Notes: generated from the sequence alone by a model not told the origin. A stretch of 50,766 bases of DNA from Bifidobacteriaceae bacterium (GCA_029227215.1 JAQXZM010000056.1:1-50766), one strand, 5' to 3'. Shown: positions 12,362 through 20,648, numbered from the stretch's first letter. Made by a program: numbers and translations.

Positions 12362-12772
12362 TCAGATGATCTTGCCATCGAGGTGATCGACCTCGTGCTG
12401 GATGATCTGCGCTGTGTAGCCGGAGAACCCGCGCATATGGCGCGTGAAGTCGGCATCCTGCCACACCACGGTCACGTTCTCGAAGCGCGTGGCGCGGTGC
12501 ACGTCGGCGAGCGAAAGGCATCCTTCCTTCGTCATGTAGATGCCGGTGCGCTTGGTGATGGTGGGGTTGAGCATCACCATGTCTCCCTTCTCGGTGGAGA
12601 CGATGATGATGCGGGTGAGCGAGCCGATCATGTTGGCGGCGAGCCCCACGCATTCCTCATGATGCGCCGCGAGGGTGTCGCGAAGGTCCTCGATGATCTG
12701 CGCATCCGCCGGCGTGGCAGGGCGCGAGATCTTGCTCAGCAATGTAATGTCCGTCACAATGGGCTGTTCCAT
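12362..12772 (-). CDS. def: Peptide deformylase-like protein, atypical active site
   Basis: 136 residues from ATG 12772, which follows an AAAGGAG site. Deformylases remove the formyl group from the N-terminal methionine of new proteins. Motif 2 (EGCLS, metal ligand Cys85) and motif 3 (QHEVDHLDG, with His126, Glu127 and His130) are intact. Motif 1 reads CVGLAANM instead of the usual GxGxAAxQ, so the first Gly is Cys and the Gln is Met48. The protein stops just after motif 3 and lacks the longer C-terminal helix of type I enzymes. A short GLAANMIG-type subfamily exists in other Gram-positives, so this is probably functional rather than decayed, but a second, canonical def elsewhere in the genome is likely. 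Confidence 0.85.
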   Translation of the reverse strand: MEQPIVTDITLLSKISRPATPADAQIIEDLRDTLAAHHEECVGLAANMIGSLTRIIIVSTEKGDMVMLNPTITKRTGIYMTKEGCLSLADVHRATRFENVTVVWQDADFTRHMRGFSGYTAQIIQHEVDHLDGKII

Positions 12773-12937
12773 GGGAACTCCTTTCTCAGCCACTTCATTG
12801 TAATGGCTTTGCATGCAGTCTGTACGCAGAATCGCGGAAGGGAAGAAGCTCCATGGGAGGAATGGTGCCGAGGAATCGGTGCAGGGGAGCAGTCACGGGC
12901 GGAGTGGCAGTGAAGGACCGGGCATCGCAAGGCATCG

Positions 12938-12975
12938 AAAAGGCCCCTGGTGGAATAATCCATCAGGGGCCTTGA
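12938..12975 (-). terminator. Rho-independent terminator of glnA
   Basis: A perfect 10-bp stem (12940-12949 with 12964-12973) around a 14-nt loop. On the minus strand it is followed by TTTTC, downstream of the glnA stop. Confidence 0.8.
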
Positions 12976-13029
12976 TCTCATGCCGCGAAGCCAAGCGCAA
13001 CGCTCAGCTCACGCGCACAGATCGGAAAC

Positions 13030-14466
13030 TCAGATGTGGAAGTACAGCTCGTAGTCGAGCGGCGTCGGCTGCAGGCGGGCCTTGTCGATCTCGCCGTGCT
13101 TGATGTCGAGCCAGGTCTCGATGAGGTCGTCGGTGAACACGTTGCCGGCGGTGAGGAAGTCGTGATCCTCCTCGAGGGCCTTCAGCGCTTCGTCGAGGGA
13201 GCCCGGAGCCTGCTTGATGTTGGCATACTCTGCCGGAGGAAGCTCATAGAGATCCTTGTCGATCGGTGCCGGGGGCTCGATGTGGTTGATGATGCCGTCG
13301 AGGCCAGCCATGAGCTGTGCGGAGAAGGCGAGGTACGGGTTGCAGGACGGATCCGGCGCGCGGAACTCGATGCGCTTGGCGGCCGGGGACTTGCCTGCGA
13401 GCGGGATGCGGATGGCGGCGGAGCGGTTGCGTGCGGAGTAGACCATGCACACAGGGGCTTCGAAGCCAGGCACCAGGCGGTGGTAGGAGTTCAAGGACGG
13501 GTTCGTGAAGGCAAGCACGGAGGAGGAGTGCTTGATGAGGCCGCCGACGTACCACTGGGCGATCTTGGACAGGCCGCCGTATTCCTTCTCGTCGTAGAAC
13601 AGCGGCTTGCCATCCTTCCACAGGGACTGGTGGCAGTGCATGCCGGTGCCGTTGTCGCCTGCGATCGGCTTGGGCATGAACGTCGCGGCCTTGCCGGCCT
13701 CGGCGGCGGTCTCATGCACGATGTACTTGTACTTCATCAGGTCGTCGCCTGCGTGCTGCAGGGAGTTGAAGCGGTAGTTGATCTCCTGCTGGCCGGCGCC
13801 GCCCACCTCGTGGTGGGAACGCTCGAGCTCAAGGCCGACGGCCTGCAGGTTGTGCACCATGTCGTCGCGCAGATCCTGGGAGTGGTCGATCGGCGGGATC
13901 GGGAAGTAACCGCCCTTGACCTTGTTCTTGAAAGCGATGTTCGGGGTGCCGTCCTCTTCGTAATCCTTGCCGGAGTTCCACGGAGCTTCGATGGAATCGA
14001 CCTCGTAGAAGGAACGGGCCATGGAGTTCTCGAAACGAACCTTGTCGAAGATGAAGAATTCAGCCTCAGGAGCGAAGTATGCGGTGTCGGCGATGCCGGT
14101 GGACTTGAGGAATGCCTCGGCCTTGGCGGCAACCTGACGCGGGTCGCGGCTGTAAGGCTCGTCGGTGATCGGGTCGACGATGGAGAAGACGACGTCAAGC
14201 GTCTTGTGCTTGCGGAACGGATCGACGTAAGCGGTGGTCACGTCCGGCTTGAGGTTCATGTCGGATTCGTTGATCGCCTGGAAGCCGGTCACCGAGGAGC
14301 CGTCGAACGGCATGCCGTCGGTGAAGGCGTCGTGCAGGAACGCCTCAGCCGGCACGGTGAAGTGCTGCTGAACGCCGATGAGGTCGGTGAAGCGCACGGA
14401 GACATACTCGATGCCTTCCTTATTGATGAGGGCCTCGGCGTCTTCCTTGGTCTTGATGTCAGTCAT
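13030..14466 (-). CDS. glnA: Glutamine synthetase, type I
   Basis: 478 residues, the usual GSI length. It joins ammonia to glutamate with ATP in the cytoplasm as a dodecamer. Visible landmarks are FTDLIGVQQHF near the N-terminus, MPFDGSSVTGF, the metal-site stretch YFAPEAEFFIFD, ATFMPKPIAGDNGTGMHCH, and NRSAAIRIP in the ATP and substrate site. The tyrosine in DKDLYELPPAEYANIK lies at the place of the adenylylation site, so covalent regulation by GlnE is likely. ATG 14466 is preceded by GAAAGGATTGTCAG, a good ribosome binding site. The gene is transcribed alone and ends at a strong terminator. Its product supplies nitrogen for the arginine genes further along. Confidence 0.97.
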   Translation of the reverse strand: MTDIKTKEDAEALINKEGIEYVSVRFTDLIGVQQHFTVPAEAFLHDAFTDGMPFDGSSVTGFQAINESDMNLKPDVTTAYVDPFRKHKTLDVVFSIVDPITDEPYSRDPRQVAAKAEAFLKSTGIADTAYFAPEAEFFIFDKVRFENSMARSFYEVDSIEAPWNSGKDYEEDGTPNIAFKNKVKGGYFPIPPIDHSQDLRDDMVHNLQAVGLELERSHHEVGGAGQQEINYRFNSLQHAGDDLMKYKYIVHETAAEAGKAATFMPKPIAGDNGTGMHCHQSLWKDGKPLFYDEKEYGGLSKIAQWYVGGLIKHSSSVLAFTNPSLNSYHRLVPGFEAPVCMVYSARNRSAAIRIPLAGKSPAAKRIEFRAPDPSCNPYLAFSAQLMAGLDGIINHIEPPAPIDKDLYELPPAEYANIKQAPGSLDEALKALEEDHDFLTAGNVFTDDLIETWLDIKHGEIDKARLQPTPLDYELYFHI

Positions 14467-14767
14467 CTGACAATCCTTTCGTCTTGAGGAATACAAGGTA
14501 AAGTGTAGGGTTCCGAGTTTCGCAAAGTCGGCAGTTACGTTACGAATATGTTTCGAGTTGCGTTAACCTATTGAAAATCCTGACGTTTCGGTGTATTGCG
14601 ATGTGGTCATGTTCCCGAACGCGCGTTGCGAAATGCAAAAGAAAAGCGCCCCATGAGGGGCGCTTTCGAAATTCGCCATGCAGATCACGCAATGGCGTCG
14701 CGACGCGGCGGACTGGTTTCTGCCGCGCACTGTGCGGGGATTGGTCCCCGCCGCGCATGGCACTGTG
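14467..14767. other. glnA leader and promoter region, 301 bp
   Basis: No gene seen. It contains the DUF4191 terminator (14643-14666) and an AT-richer stretch at 14490-14640 that must hold the minus-strand glnA promoter. TACACT on the minus strand, near 14502-14507, is a possible -10. No clear -35 or nitrogen-regulator operator could be assigned. Confidence 0.4.
14640..14669 (-). terminator. Rho-independent terminator of DUF4191 gene
   Basis: Stem of 10 perfect pairs (14643-14652 with 14657-14666) and a 4-nt loop. On the minus strand it continues into a T-rich tract (TTTTCTTTTG). Confidence 0.8.
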
Positions 14768-15529
14768 CTAGTTCTTGCCGCGCATAGCGCGGGGGCTCAC
14801 GTGCACGCGGCTGGGATCCATGCCCTTGGGCATGTTCATCGTGTTGTTGCGCAGGCGCAGGGAGCGCAGGCGGTTGTTGAGGTTGTCGAGCTCGTCCTTG
14901 CGCAGCTTCATCTTGTGGCCGCGCACGATGGAGCTGCGCAGCTTGCGCAGCGGCACCTGCTTGGGGCCGTTGCCCACGCTGATGCGGTAGATCGGGATCT
15001 CGGAGCCCTGGGTAATCTTGCGGATCGTCTTCTCCTGGCGGTCCATTGCGCGTTGCACGCGGCCATAGTCGCCCTCGCCCACGAGGAAGATGCCGCTGAA
15101 GCTCGTGCCCAGCCAGATCATGTCTTTCGTGCGCGGGTCCACCCAGATCGGCTCCTCGGGGAACGAGTAGGCCTTGTTGTTGATGTTGTTGAGCACCATC
15201 GCCGTGGCGCCGGGCTTGCCTTCGGCGAGGCCGTAGGCGGCGGTGTTCGAGCGGTTGGTGAGCGTCCAGACCGCCACGGTGAAGCCGATCATGATGCCGA
15301 GGAACACGGTGAGGATCCAGCCGACGACGCTCTTGCGGTACCACAGCAGCGGGATGAGGATCGAGACGACCACCGGGATGCCGAAGCTCAGCCACATGAC
15401 GAGCGGCAGCTTGCTGTCATACTCGCGGGTGAACCTGTAGACTTGGCGGATCTGCTCGATGGTGCCGCGCACGCGCCCTTTCTTCTTGGGTTTCTTCTCG
15501 TTCGTGGTGCTGGTGTCGTTGGTGGCCAT
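14768..15529 (-). CDS. DUF4191 family membrane protein
   Basis: 253 residues. The N-terminal 25 residues are polar and Lys-rich. Two adjacent membrane segments follow near residues 40-88 (LPLVMWLSFGIPVVVSILIPLLW and VGWILTVFLGIMIGFTVAVWTL). A soluble C-terminal domain of about 165 residues ends in a basic tail (PRAMRGKN) and is probably cytoplasmic. The arrangement fits the actinobacterial DUF4191 family, which has no established role. ATG 15529 has AGAAGGA upstream. It lies between glnA and the dihydrolipoamide dehydrogenase gene, all on the minus strand, but has its own terminator. Confidence 0.8.
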   Translation of the reverse strand: MATNDTSTTNEKKPKKKGRVRGTIEQIRQVYRFTREYDSKLPLVMWLSFGIPVVVSILIPLLWYRKSVVGWILTVFLGIMIGFTVAVWTLTNRSNTAAYGLAEGKPGATAMVLNNINNKAYSFPEEPIWVDPRTKDMIWLGTSFSGIFLVGEGDYGRVQRAMDRQEKTIRKITQGSEIPIYRISVGNGPKQVPLRKLRSSIVRGHKMKLRKDELDNLNNRLRSLRLRNNTMNMPKGMDPSRVHVSPRAMRGKN

Positions 15530-15563
15530 GCGCTTCCTTCTCGGTCGGGTGACGTGTTAGCTG

Positions 15564-15623
15564 CGGTGCATGCTCGCTGGCGTGCATATCGCTAGTTTGC
15601 ATACTACTGGCTTGCATATTAAT
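15564..15623. repeat. Degenerate array of GCATAT-containing units, 4 copies
   Basis: Four units of 14-16 bp, each with a T/G-TGCAT core, lie between the DUF4191 start and the lpd stop. They sit 5' of the DUF4191 ribosome binding site and may be part of its leader. Confidence 0.5.
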
Positions 15624-15655
15624 GGGGCGGCTGTATCGTGCGGGGCTTGTTTTCT

Positions 15656-15739
15656 CACAGCGTGCGCGTCACAACGTGTGTATAGCAGCGTGTGTGTCAC
15701 AGTGTGCGCGTTACAACGTGTGCATCACAACGTGTGCAG
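15656..15739. repeat. 14-bp tandem array, 6 units, overlapping the lpd stop
   Basis: Six uninterrupted 14-bp units (consensus CACAACGTGTGCGT) start at 15656, 15670, 15684, 15698, 15712 and 15726. The lpd stop codon (15725-15727) and the last four codons fall in the final unit. The period is not a multiple of three. Confidence 0.85.
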
Positions 15740-17356
15740 GGGAGAGCCGTCCGCCTTGAGCAATGCCTCGCCGAACGCTTCGCTGAACGTGGGATGTGCG
15801 TGGATGGCATCTGCCGCTTCGTGCAGGGGAATGCGGTTGCGGATGATTTGCTGCGCCTCGCCCATGAACTCCGACACATGCGGGCCCACCATATGCACGC
15901 CGAGCACCAGGCGGGGTGTGCCAGAGGAAGTGGCGGCGACGTCTGTCGCATCGTCCGTTGCCTCGTCTGGAACGCCGGTCACCACATCCACCACGCCGGT
16001 TTCGCCGGCAATGGCGGTGCGTGCGTTGCCGTCCATCGAGATCGCGGATTCCTTCACATCATGGAACGCGCCGAACGCGCCGGATTTCGCCTGGTCGGCG
16101 TCCAGGCCCACGCTCGCAGCTTCGGGGAAGCTGAACACGACGCGAGGCACGAGCACATCCTGCACCGGCTCGGGGCTCAGGCCGGCGATTGCCTCGGCGA
16201 CCACGCGGCCCTGGGCGAACGCACGGTGAGCCAGCTGCCTGCCCGCGGTCACGTCGCCCACGGCCCAGATGCCCGGCACGGTTGTGCGCCCCAGCGGGTC
16301 GGTGGCGATGAAACCGTGGTCGTCGAGCACGATGCCCGCTTGCGCGATCCATGCGGCGCTCGTTGCAGGCGTGCGGCCGATGGCGACGAGCACATAGTCG
16401 GCGGCGAGCGTCGTGGTGCCCTTCTTGGTGGCGAGCGTCAGGCGCACGGTGCCGTCGGCATCGTGCGAGTCGTCTGCCTCGGCGAACGACTCCACCGATA
16501 TGTAGTCGAGGAACGTCACGCCGTGCGCCGTCATGCCACGCTTGAGTGCCGAGCCCACGCGGCGCGGCCAGCTCGACAGCGGCTTGCCATGGCGCAGCAG
16601 CACGGTGACCTTGCTGCCCATCGTCGCCCAGAAGCTCGCGAATTCCAAGCCAATCGCACCGGAGCCGATGACGATGACGGACCGGGGGATCTCGGGCAGT
16701 TCCAGCGCGGCATCGGAATCCAGCACGCGGCCTCCGACCGGCACGGCGCTCAATGCTCGGGGAGAGGCGCCGGTGGCGACCACCACATGGCGAGCCGAGA
16801 TGGTGCGCGTGCCCTCGGCGGGGGATGTGATGGTCAGGGTATGGGATGGTGCGGCGGCGGCATGCGGATCGGCTGCGGCGTCTGTGACTGAGGCATCCTT
16901 GACCGCGGTATCTGTGGCTGCTGCCGCGCTGGTGATCTTGGCAGTGCCGTGCGCGAAGTCGATGCGGCGGGCCTGGATGAGCGATTCGAGGCCGCTCACC
17001 ATCGTGTGCACGGCATCATGCTGGAAGTCGAGCAGCTTGGCGCGGTCCGGCGTGGTCGCCTGGGTGCCGAAACCCAGGTCGGCGCCGCGCCGGGCGTCGC
17101 GCGCCGCATGGGCGGCGTCGAGCAACGCCTTGGTGGGGATGCACCCGCGGTTGAGGCAAGTGCCTCCCGCATGCTCGTCGCGTTCGATCAGCGTCACATG
17201 CAGGCCAAGCTGGGCGGCGCGCAGGGCGCATGCATATCCGCCTGGTCCCGAGCCGATGATCGCAACATCCGTCTGCTGCGCTGATTGGGGTGCCGCTCCG
17301 AGTGTTGCTGCGTGCGTTGCCGTGTGGACTGCTGGCTGGTTGGGCTGTTCTGCCAT
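15725..17356 (-). CDS. lpd: Dihydrolipoamide dehydrogenase-like flavoprotein
   Basis: 543 residues. A pyridine nucleotide-disulfide oxidoreductase that would re-oxidise a dithiol with FAD and NAD. The FAD-binding GSGPGGYACALRAAQ lies near residue 35. The redox pair Cys67/Cys72 is in GGTCLNRGCIPTKALL. A second Rossmann motif is at VIVIGSGAIGLEFASF, followed by PGIWAVGDVTAG and the C-terminal HAHPTFSEAF with the catalytic His. The N-terminus is extended by about 28 residues, and an Ala/Asp-rich insert of about 35 residues lies near 165-200. No E1 or E2 2-oxo acid dehydrogenase genes are nearby, so its partner is unknown. ATG 17356 has GAAGGAG upstream. Confidence 0.9.
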   Translation of the reverse strand: MAEQPNQPAVHTATHAATLGAAPQSAQQTDVAIIGSGPGGYACALRAAQLGLHVTLIERDEHAGGTCLNRGCIPTKALLDAAHAARDARRGADLGFGTQATTPDRAKLLDFQHDAVHTMVSGLESLIQARRIDFAHGTAKITSAAAATDTAVKDASVTDAAADPHAAAAPSHTLTITSPAEGTRTISARHVVVATGASPRALSAVPVGGRVLDSDAALELPEIPRSVIVIGSGAIGLEFASFWATMGSKVTVLLRHGKPLSSWPRRVGSALKRGMTAHGVTFLDYISVESFAEADDSHDADGTVRLTLATKKGTTTLAADYVLVAIGRTPATSAAWIAQAGIVLDDHGFIATDPLGRTTVPGIWAVGDVTAGRQLAHRAFAQGRVVAEAIAGLSPEPVQDVLVPRVVFSFPEAASVGLDADQAKSGAFGAFHDVKESAISMDGNARTAIAGETGVVDVVTGVPDEATDDATDVAATSSGTPRLVLGVHMVGPHVSEFMGEAQQIIRNRIPLHEAADAIHAHPTFSEAFGEALLKADGSPLHTL

Positions 17357-17783
17357 GACCTGCTCCTTCCGCGTTCTCTGCGCGGTATCCTATCGAATCC
17401 AGGCGGAGCAGTCGAGGCCGGCCTTCCTCATTCATCTCATGGCATAATCCCACGGTAAAATGAAATGAAGGCGGAATCAAACGACGATCAAGCGTGATGG
17501 ACAATAAAAGGAACGATGATTTGATTGTGCAGCGAGATGAAATGATCGTTCTTTGATTCGTTCCAAATAGGATTGAAACGCTATGCATTGGGATGAAATG
17601 AAGCACTGCGTGTCGGGAAACGCACGATGGAATCAGGGGGGGATTGGAACCGGACGGCGGGAATGGTGGGAACGATGGCAACGGTGGCAATGATGACAAC
17701 GGCATAGAAAAAGCCGGAGACGAGCGTCCGTTCGTCCCCGGCTCCCAGAGGGGAATCGCTGGCGGCATTGCGCTTCAGCGCCG
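17357..17783. other. Intergenic region with lpd leader and AT-rich inverted repeats, 427 bp
   Basis: No gene seen. Positions 17440-17600 are clearly AT-richer than the surroundings. An inverted repeat pairs about 17506-17520 with 17542-17556, with one bulge. GATGAAATGA occurs twice (17535-17544 and 17593-17602), with a related TGAAATGAAGG at 17461. TAGGAT on the minus strand near 17388-17393 could be the lpd -10. The right end holds the DUF3043 terminator. Confidence 0.4.
17706..17745 (-). terminator. Rho-independent terminator of DUF3043 gene
   Basis: A stem of about 12 bp with one wobble pairs 17712-17723 with 17732-17743 around an 8-nt loop. On the minus strand it ends in CTTTTTC. Confidence 0.8.
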
Positions 17784-18440
17784 TCACTTGGGCCAGTTGC
17801 CGCGCTTCTTGTAACGCGGCTTGGGCAGGCGCCACGCGCGGATCTGCAGGGCGCGCGTCCACGCATAGAAGCCCGTGCGCTGGCCCTTCGCCACGGCCTT
17901 GTCGCCATACTTGGTGATGAGCTTCTTCTTCAGGTTGTGCCACATGATCGCGGCATCGATGATGGCTGCGAACAGGTAGATGTAGATCACGATCATGAGC
18001 CAGAACGCTGCGACCTGCGACCATCGCTGCACGATCATCGAGGCGATGAGCGCCACAAGCACCACGGGCATGAACCACTCGCCCAGATTCCAGCGGGCGT
18101 CCACGTAGTCGCGCACATACACGCGCCACGGAATGCGTTCGGCGGCGGGCATATGCTGCACGTCGCCGGTCTCCATCGCCTCGTACTCGCGGTCCTGCTG
18201 GGCGCGGTACTTGGCCTTCTCCGCCTTCTTCGCCGCCTTGCGGTCCTTGGGCACGAGCGGGCGAAGCCCAGCCTGCTGGGCCTGCTTGCGCTTGGGGGTG
18301 GGGCGGCCTTTGCTGGCGGTCTGTGCCGATGTCTGTGCGGAATCGCTTGCCTTGGTGCCTTCGGTTCCTTCCGAATGCGGCGGCACCTGTGCGGATCCGG
18401 AGGCGGAATCCTTGTCGCTCGATTTCCTGAAGAGTGTCAT
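17784..18440 (-). CDS. DUF3043 family membrane protein
   Basis: 218 residues. A long Ser/Lys/Gln-rich N-terminal region with a coiled, charged stretch (KDRKAAKKAEKAKYRAQQ) leads into two membrane helices near residues 123-165 (FMPVVLVALIASMIVQ and AAFWLMIVIYIYLFAAIID). The tail is basic (KPRYKKRGNWPK). This matches the actinobacterial DUF3043 family, whose role is not known. ATG 18440 is preceded by TAACCT with a 6-nt gap and no Shine-Dalgarno, so the message is probably leaderless. It is divergent from the M20 peptidase gene across 100 bp. Confidence 0.85.
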   Translation of the reverse strand: MTLFRKSSDKDSASGSAQVPPHSEGTEGTKASDSAQTSAQTASKGRPTPKRKQAQQAGLRPLVPKDRKAAKKAEKAKYRAQQDREYEAMETGDVQHMPAAERIPWRVYVRDYVDARWNLGEWFMPVVLVALIASMIVQRWSQVAAFWLMIVIYIYLFAAIIDAAIMWHNLKKKLITKYGDKAVAKGQRTGFYAWTRALQIRAWRLPKPRYKKRGNWPK

Positions 18441-18446
18441 GCGAAC

Positions 18447-18452
18447 AGGTTA
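18447..18452 (-). promoter_or_regulatory. -10 element of leaderless DUF3043 gene
   Basis: TAACCT on the minus strand lies 6 nt before the ATG at 18440, with no ribosome binding site between. Confidence 0.5.
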
Positions 18453-18540
18453 CGTTTACACCTAGACGCGCCAACGCTTGCAATCGTGCGCCGCAAGCGA
18501 TGGGAACGCTACCGATGGAGCGCACGGAGAGGTGAACGAC

Positions 18541-19992
18541 ATGGCCCACGAGGCGAATGGCGACCTGAACGATACCCCCGCCAAGAACGATACCCCCGTC
18601 AGCAAGACCGCAGAGGGCGCTGCGAAAAGCAGCGACGTGGCGGCGATCGAGCAGCGCGTGGATGCGGATTGGAACCGCATCGTCGCCATGCTTTCCGATA
18701 AAATCGCACTGGCAAGCGTCTCGGCGCAAGGCATCACCGCGGACCACATGAAGCGTTCCGCGCAGTTCGTCGCCGACCAGATGAAGCTCGTGGGCATCGA
18801 CGACGCGCACGTCGTGCAGTCCACGAACCCTGACGGCACGCCAGGCGCCTGGGAGGTCATCGGCTCGAAAGTGGTGGATTCCCACGCGCCCACCGTGCTG
18901 CTGTACGCCCATCACGATGTGCAGCCGGTGCCGGACCGCACCGCGTGGCACACCGACCCGTTCGTGGCAACCACCGTGGGCGACCGCCTGTATGGGCGCG
19001 GTTCCGCCGACGATGGTGGCGGCATCGCCATTCATTCCGGCGCACTCCACGCGCTGGGCGACGACTTGCCGTGCAACATCAAGCTGTTTTTCGAAGGCGA
19101 GGAGGAGATGGGCTCGCCCAGCTTCATCCCGTTCCTCAAGGCGCACCGCGATGAATTCGATTCCGACGTGATCATCGTGGCGGATTCGGGCAACTGGTCG
19201 GCGTCCGTGCCCAGCCTCACCACCTCGCTGCGCGGCAACACCGACGTGGATGTGACGGTGAAGGTACTGGAACATCCGGTGCACTCGGGCCAGTTCGGCG
19301 GGCCGATCCTCGATGCCATCACGCTGTCCGCCATGCTCATCGCCTCGATGTATGACGCCAAGGGAGACCTGGCCGTGCCCGGCATCGTCTCGCAGGAACC
19401 GGTCGGCGGCCTGCAGCGCGACCTGGACGAGGCGACGTTCCGCGCGGATTCCTCCACGGTGCCTTCGTACCGGCTTGCAGGCACCGGCCCGCTGGCGCAG
19501 CGCGTGTGGACGAAACCGTCCGTGAGCGTCATCGGCTTCGATGCGCACCCGGTGGATGGCTCGTTCAACGTCATCGCCAACACGGCGCGCTTCCGCCTTT
19601 CCTTGCGCACTGCGCCCGGTCAGGAGCCTGCACAGGCGCAGAAGGCGCTCGCAGATTTTCTTGTCTCGCATGCCCCGCTTGGCGCCCAGGTGAGCGTTGT
19701 CAATGGCGAGAACGGCATGGGTTGGGCGATGGATCCCGATTGCAAGGCGGTGGGCGTCGCCGAGCAGGCGATGGCCGATGCGTTTGGCGTCGCGCCCGTC
19801 AACAAGGGCGAAGGCGGCTCGATCCCCTTCATTCCTGAGCTTCAGCGGCTTTTTCCCCGTGCGCAAGTGCTCGTCACCGGTCCGGAAGACCCCCAGGCGA
19901 ACGCGCATAGCCCCAACGAATCCATCTCCCTGAGCGGTCTGCGCAAGAACATCGTCACCGAAGCCCTGTTGCTCTCCCGTTTGGCTCGGTGA
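18541..19992 (+). CDS. M20-family dipeptidase
   Basis: 483 residues from ATG 18541, which follows GGAGAGG; the open frame extends upstream without similarity. It is a zinc-dependent exopeptidase that probably splits dipeptides in the cytoplasm. Visible family features are YAHHDVQP (first metal His), YGRGSADDGGGI (bridging Asp), FEGEEEMGSPSF (catalytic Glu pair) and the lid-domain stretch NVIANTARFRLSLRTAPG. An N-terminal acidic region of about 45 residues precedes the domain. The TGA stop lies in the first unit of a 15-bp tandem array. A truncated response regulator on the other strand runs into the array and, as an open frame, over the last 150 bp of this gene. Confidence 0.92.
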   Translation: MAHEANGDLNDTPAKNDTPVSKTAEGAAKSSDVAAIEQRVDADWNRIVAMLSDKIALASVSAQGITADHMKRSAQFVADQMKLVGIDDAHVVQSTNPDGTPGAWEVIGSKVVDSHAPTVLLYAHHDVQPVPDRTAWHTDPFVATTVGDRLYGRGSADDGGGIAIHSGALHALGDDLPCNIKLFFEGEEEMGSPSFIPFLKAHRDEFDSDVIIVADSGNWSASVPSLTTSLRGNTDVDVTVKVLEHPVHSGQFGGPILDAITLSAMLIASMYDAKGDLAVPGIVSQEPVGGLQRDLDEATFRADSSTVPSYRLAGTGPLAQRVWTKPSVSVIGFDAHPVDGSFNVIANTARFRLSLRTAPGQEPAQAQKALADFLVSHAPLGAQVSVVNGENGMGWAMDPDCKAVGVAEQAMADAFGVAPVNKGEGGSIPFIPELQRLFPRAQVLVTGPEDPQANAHSPNESISLSGLRKNIVTEALLLSRLAR

Positions 19993-20032
19993 TTGATGGC
20001 CCGGTGATTGATACTCCGGTGTTTGATTCGTG
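19988..20032. repeat. 15-bp tandem array, 3 units, overlapping the M20 stop
   Basis: Units of the type GGTGATTGATGGCCC start at 19988, 20003 and 20018. The peptidase stop codon is in the first unit. The response-regulator similarity on the minus strand ends where this array begins. Confidence 0.75.
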
Positions 20033-20432
20033 CCGAGGAAGCTCTAGTCCCCAAACCCCTGGGTTTCCTCGGCCATGATGGTTCCTCGGCGTGGTACGGC
20101 GAGGAACTTGTCACCATCGCCATGATCGGCATCCCTGCCGTCGCGACGCGCAGCCTGTTGCAGACGAACGGCACATGGAAGTCATCGAAGGGTTGCGCCA
20201 ACAGGATGCAGTCCGGTAGCGGCTGCCTGGGGTGGTCGATGAGACGGTCGAACGCGCTCAATCCGTTGAATGCATGAAAGGCCAATTGGAACGGCGTATC
20301 ATGCTTCAAGAGGTAATCCTTCAGACAGGCATAGGCGAGCTGGTCGTTGTCGAGGATTGCGAGTCGATAGCGTGACTGTTGCCTTTCAGGGGCGTCGCCG
20401 AATGTCGGCTGCGATTGGGATTCCGGTATCAT
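20027..20432 (-). pseudogene. Truncated response-regulator receiver domain
   Basis: An ATG at 20432 with a very good AAAGGAG site opens a frame that resembles a CheY-like receiver: RYRLAILDNDQLAYACLKDY (strand 1 with the acidic pair) and VCNRLRVATAGMPIMAMV (helix 3 to strand 4). After strand 3 the phosphoacceptor Asp is missing: DCILLAQPFDDF stands where a LLDxxMP-like motif is expected. The helix-turn-helix output domain is absent, and similarity ends near 20030 at a tandem array. The open frame then continues to 19842 antisense to the peptidase gene, which is unlikely to be meaningful. It is divergent from the secreted peptide gene and was probably its regulator. A live but divergent single-domain protein is the alternative. 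Confidence 0.6.
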
Positions 20433-20648
20433 GCGTTGAATCTCCTTTGGTTCTCTGCAATGCTCCCTTATGCGTCATTGCTAACCTCAGTATATTCTCT
20501 GAAAACTCTCCATAACGTTTTGTTGATACTTTTCGGGCGTGTCGCCTGCCGCAAGGTGTTGAAATTGAAACGGGAGGGCAAGGATGACCTTCCCGAACAT
20601 CAGACTCCGTGGCAGCGATGCCATGGAGGAAAAGAGAGGAGGCCCGCG

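Noticed and set aside
14500-14600. GlnR-type site upstream of glnA (GTTAAC and GAAAC elements)
   Set aside because: The half sites are present but the spacing is one base off the usual gTnAC-N6-GaAAC, and no second pair confirms it.
19842-20026. C-terminal part of the minus-strand frame that begins at 20432
   Set aside because: It is encoded by a tandem array and by the antisense of the peptidase gene; no similarity continues there.
20379-20648. 90-codon N-terminal extension of the first secreted peptide
   Set aside because: The extension overlaps the response-regulator start on the other strand, and the signal peptide plus GAGAGGAGG site mark ATG 20649 as the start.
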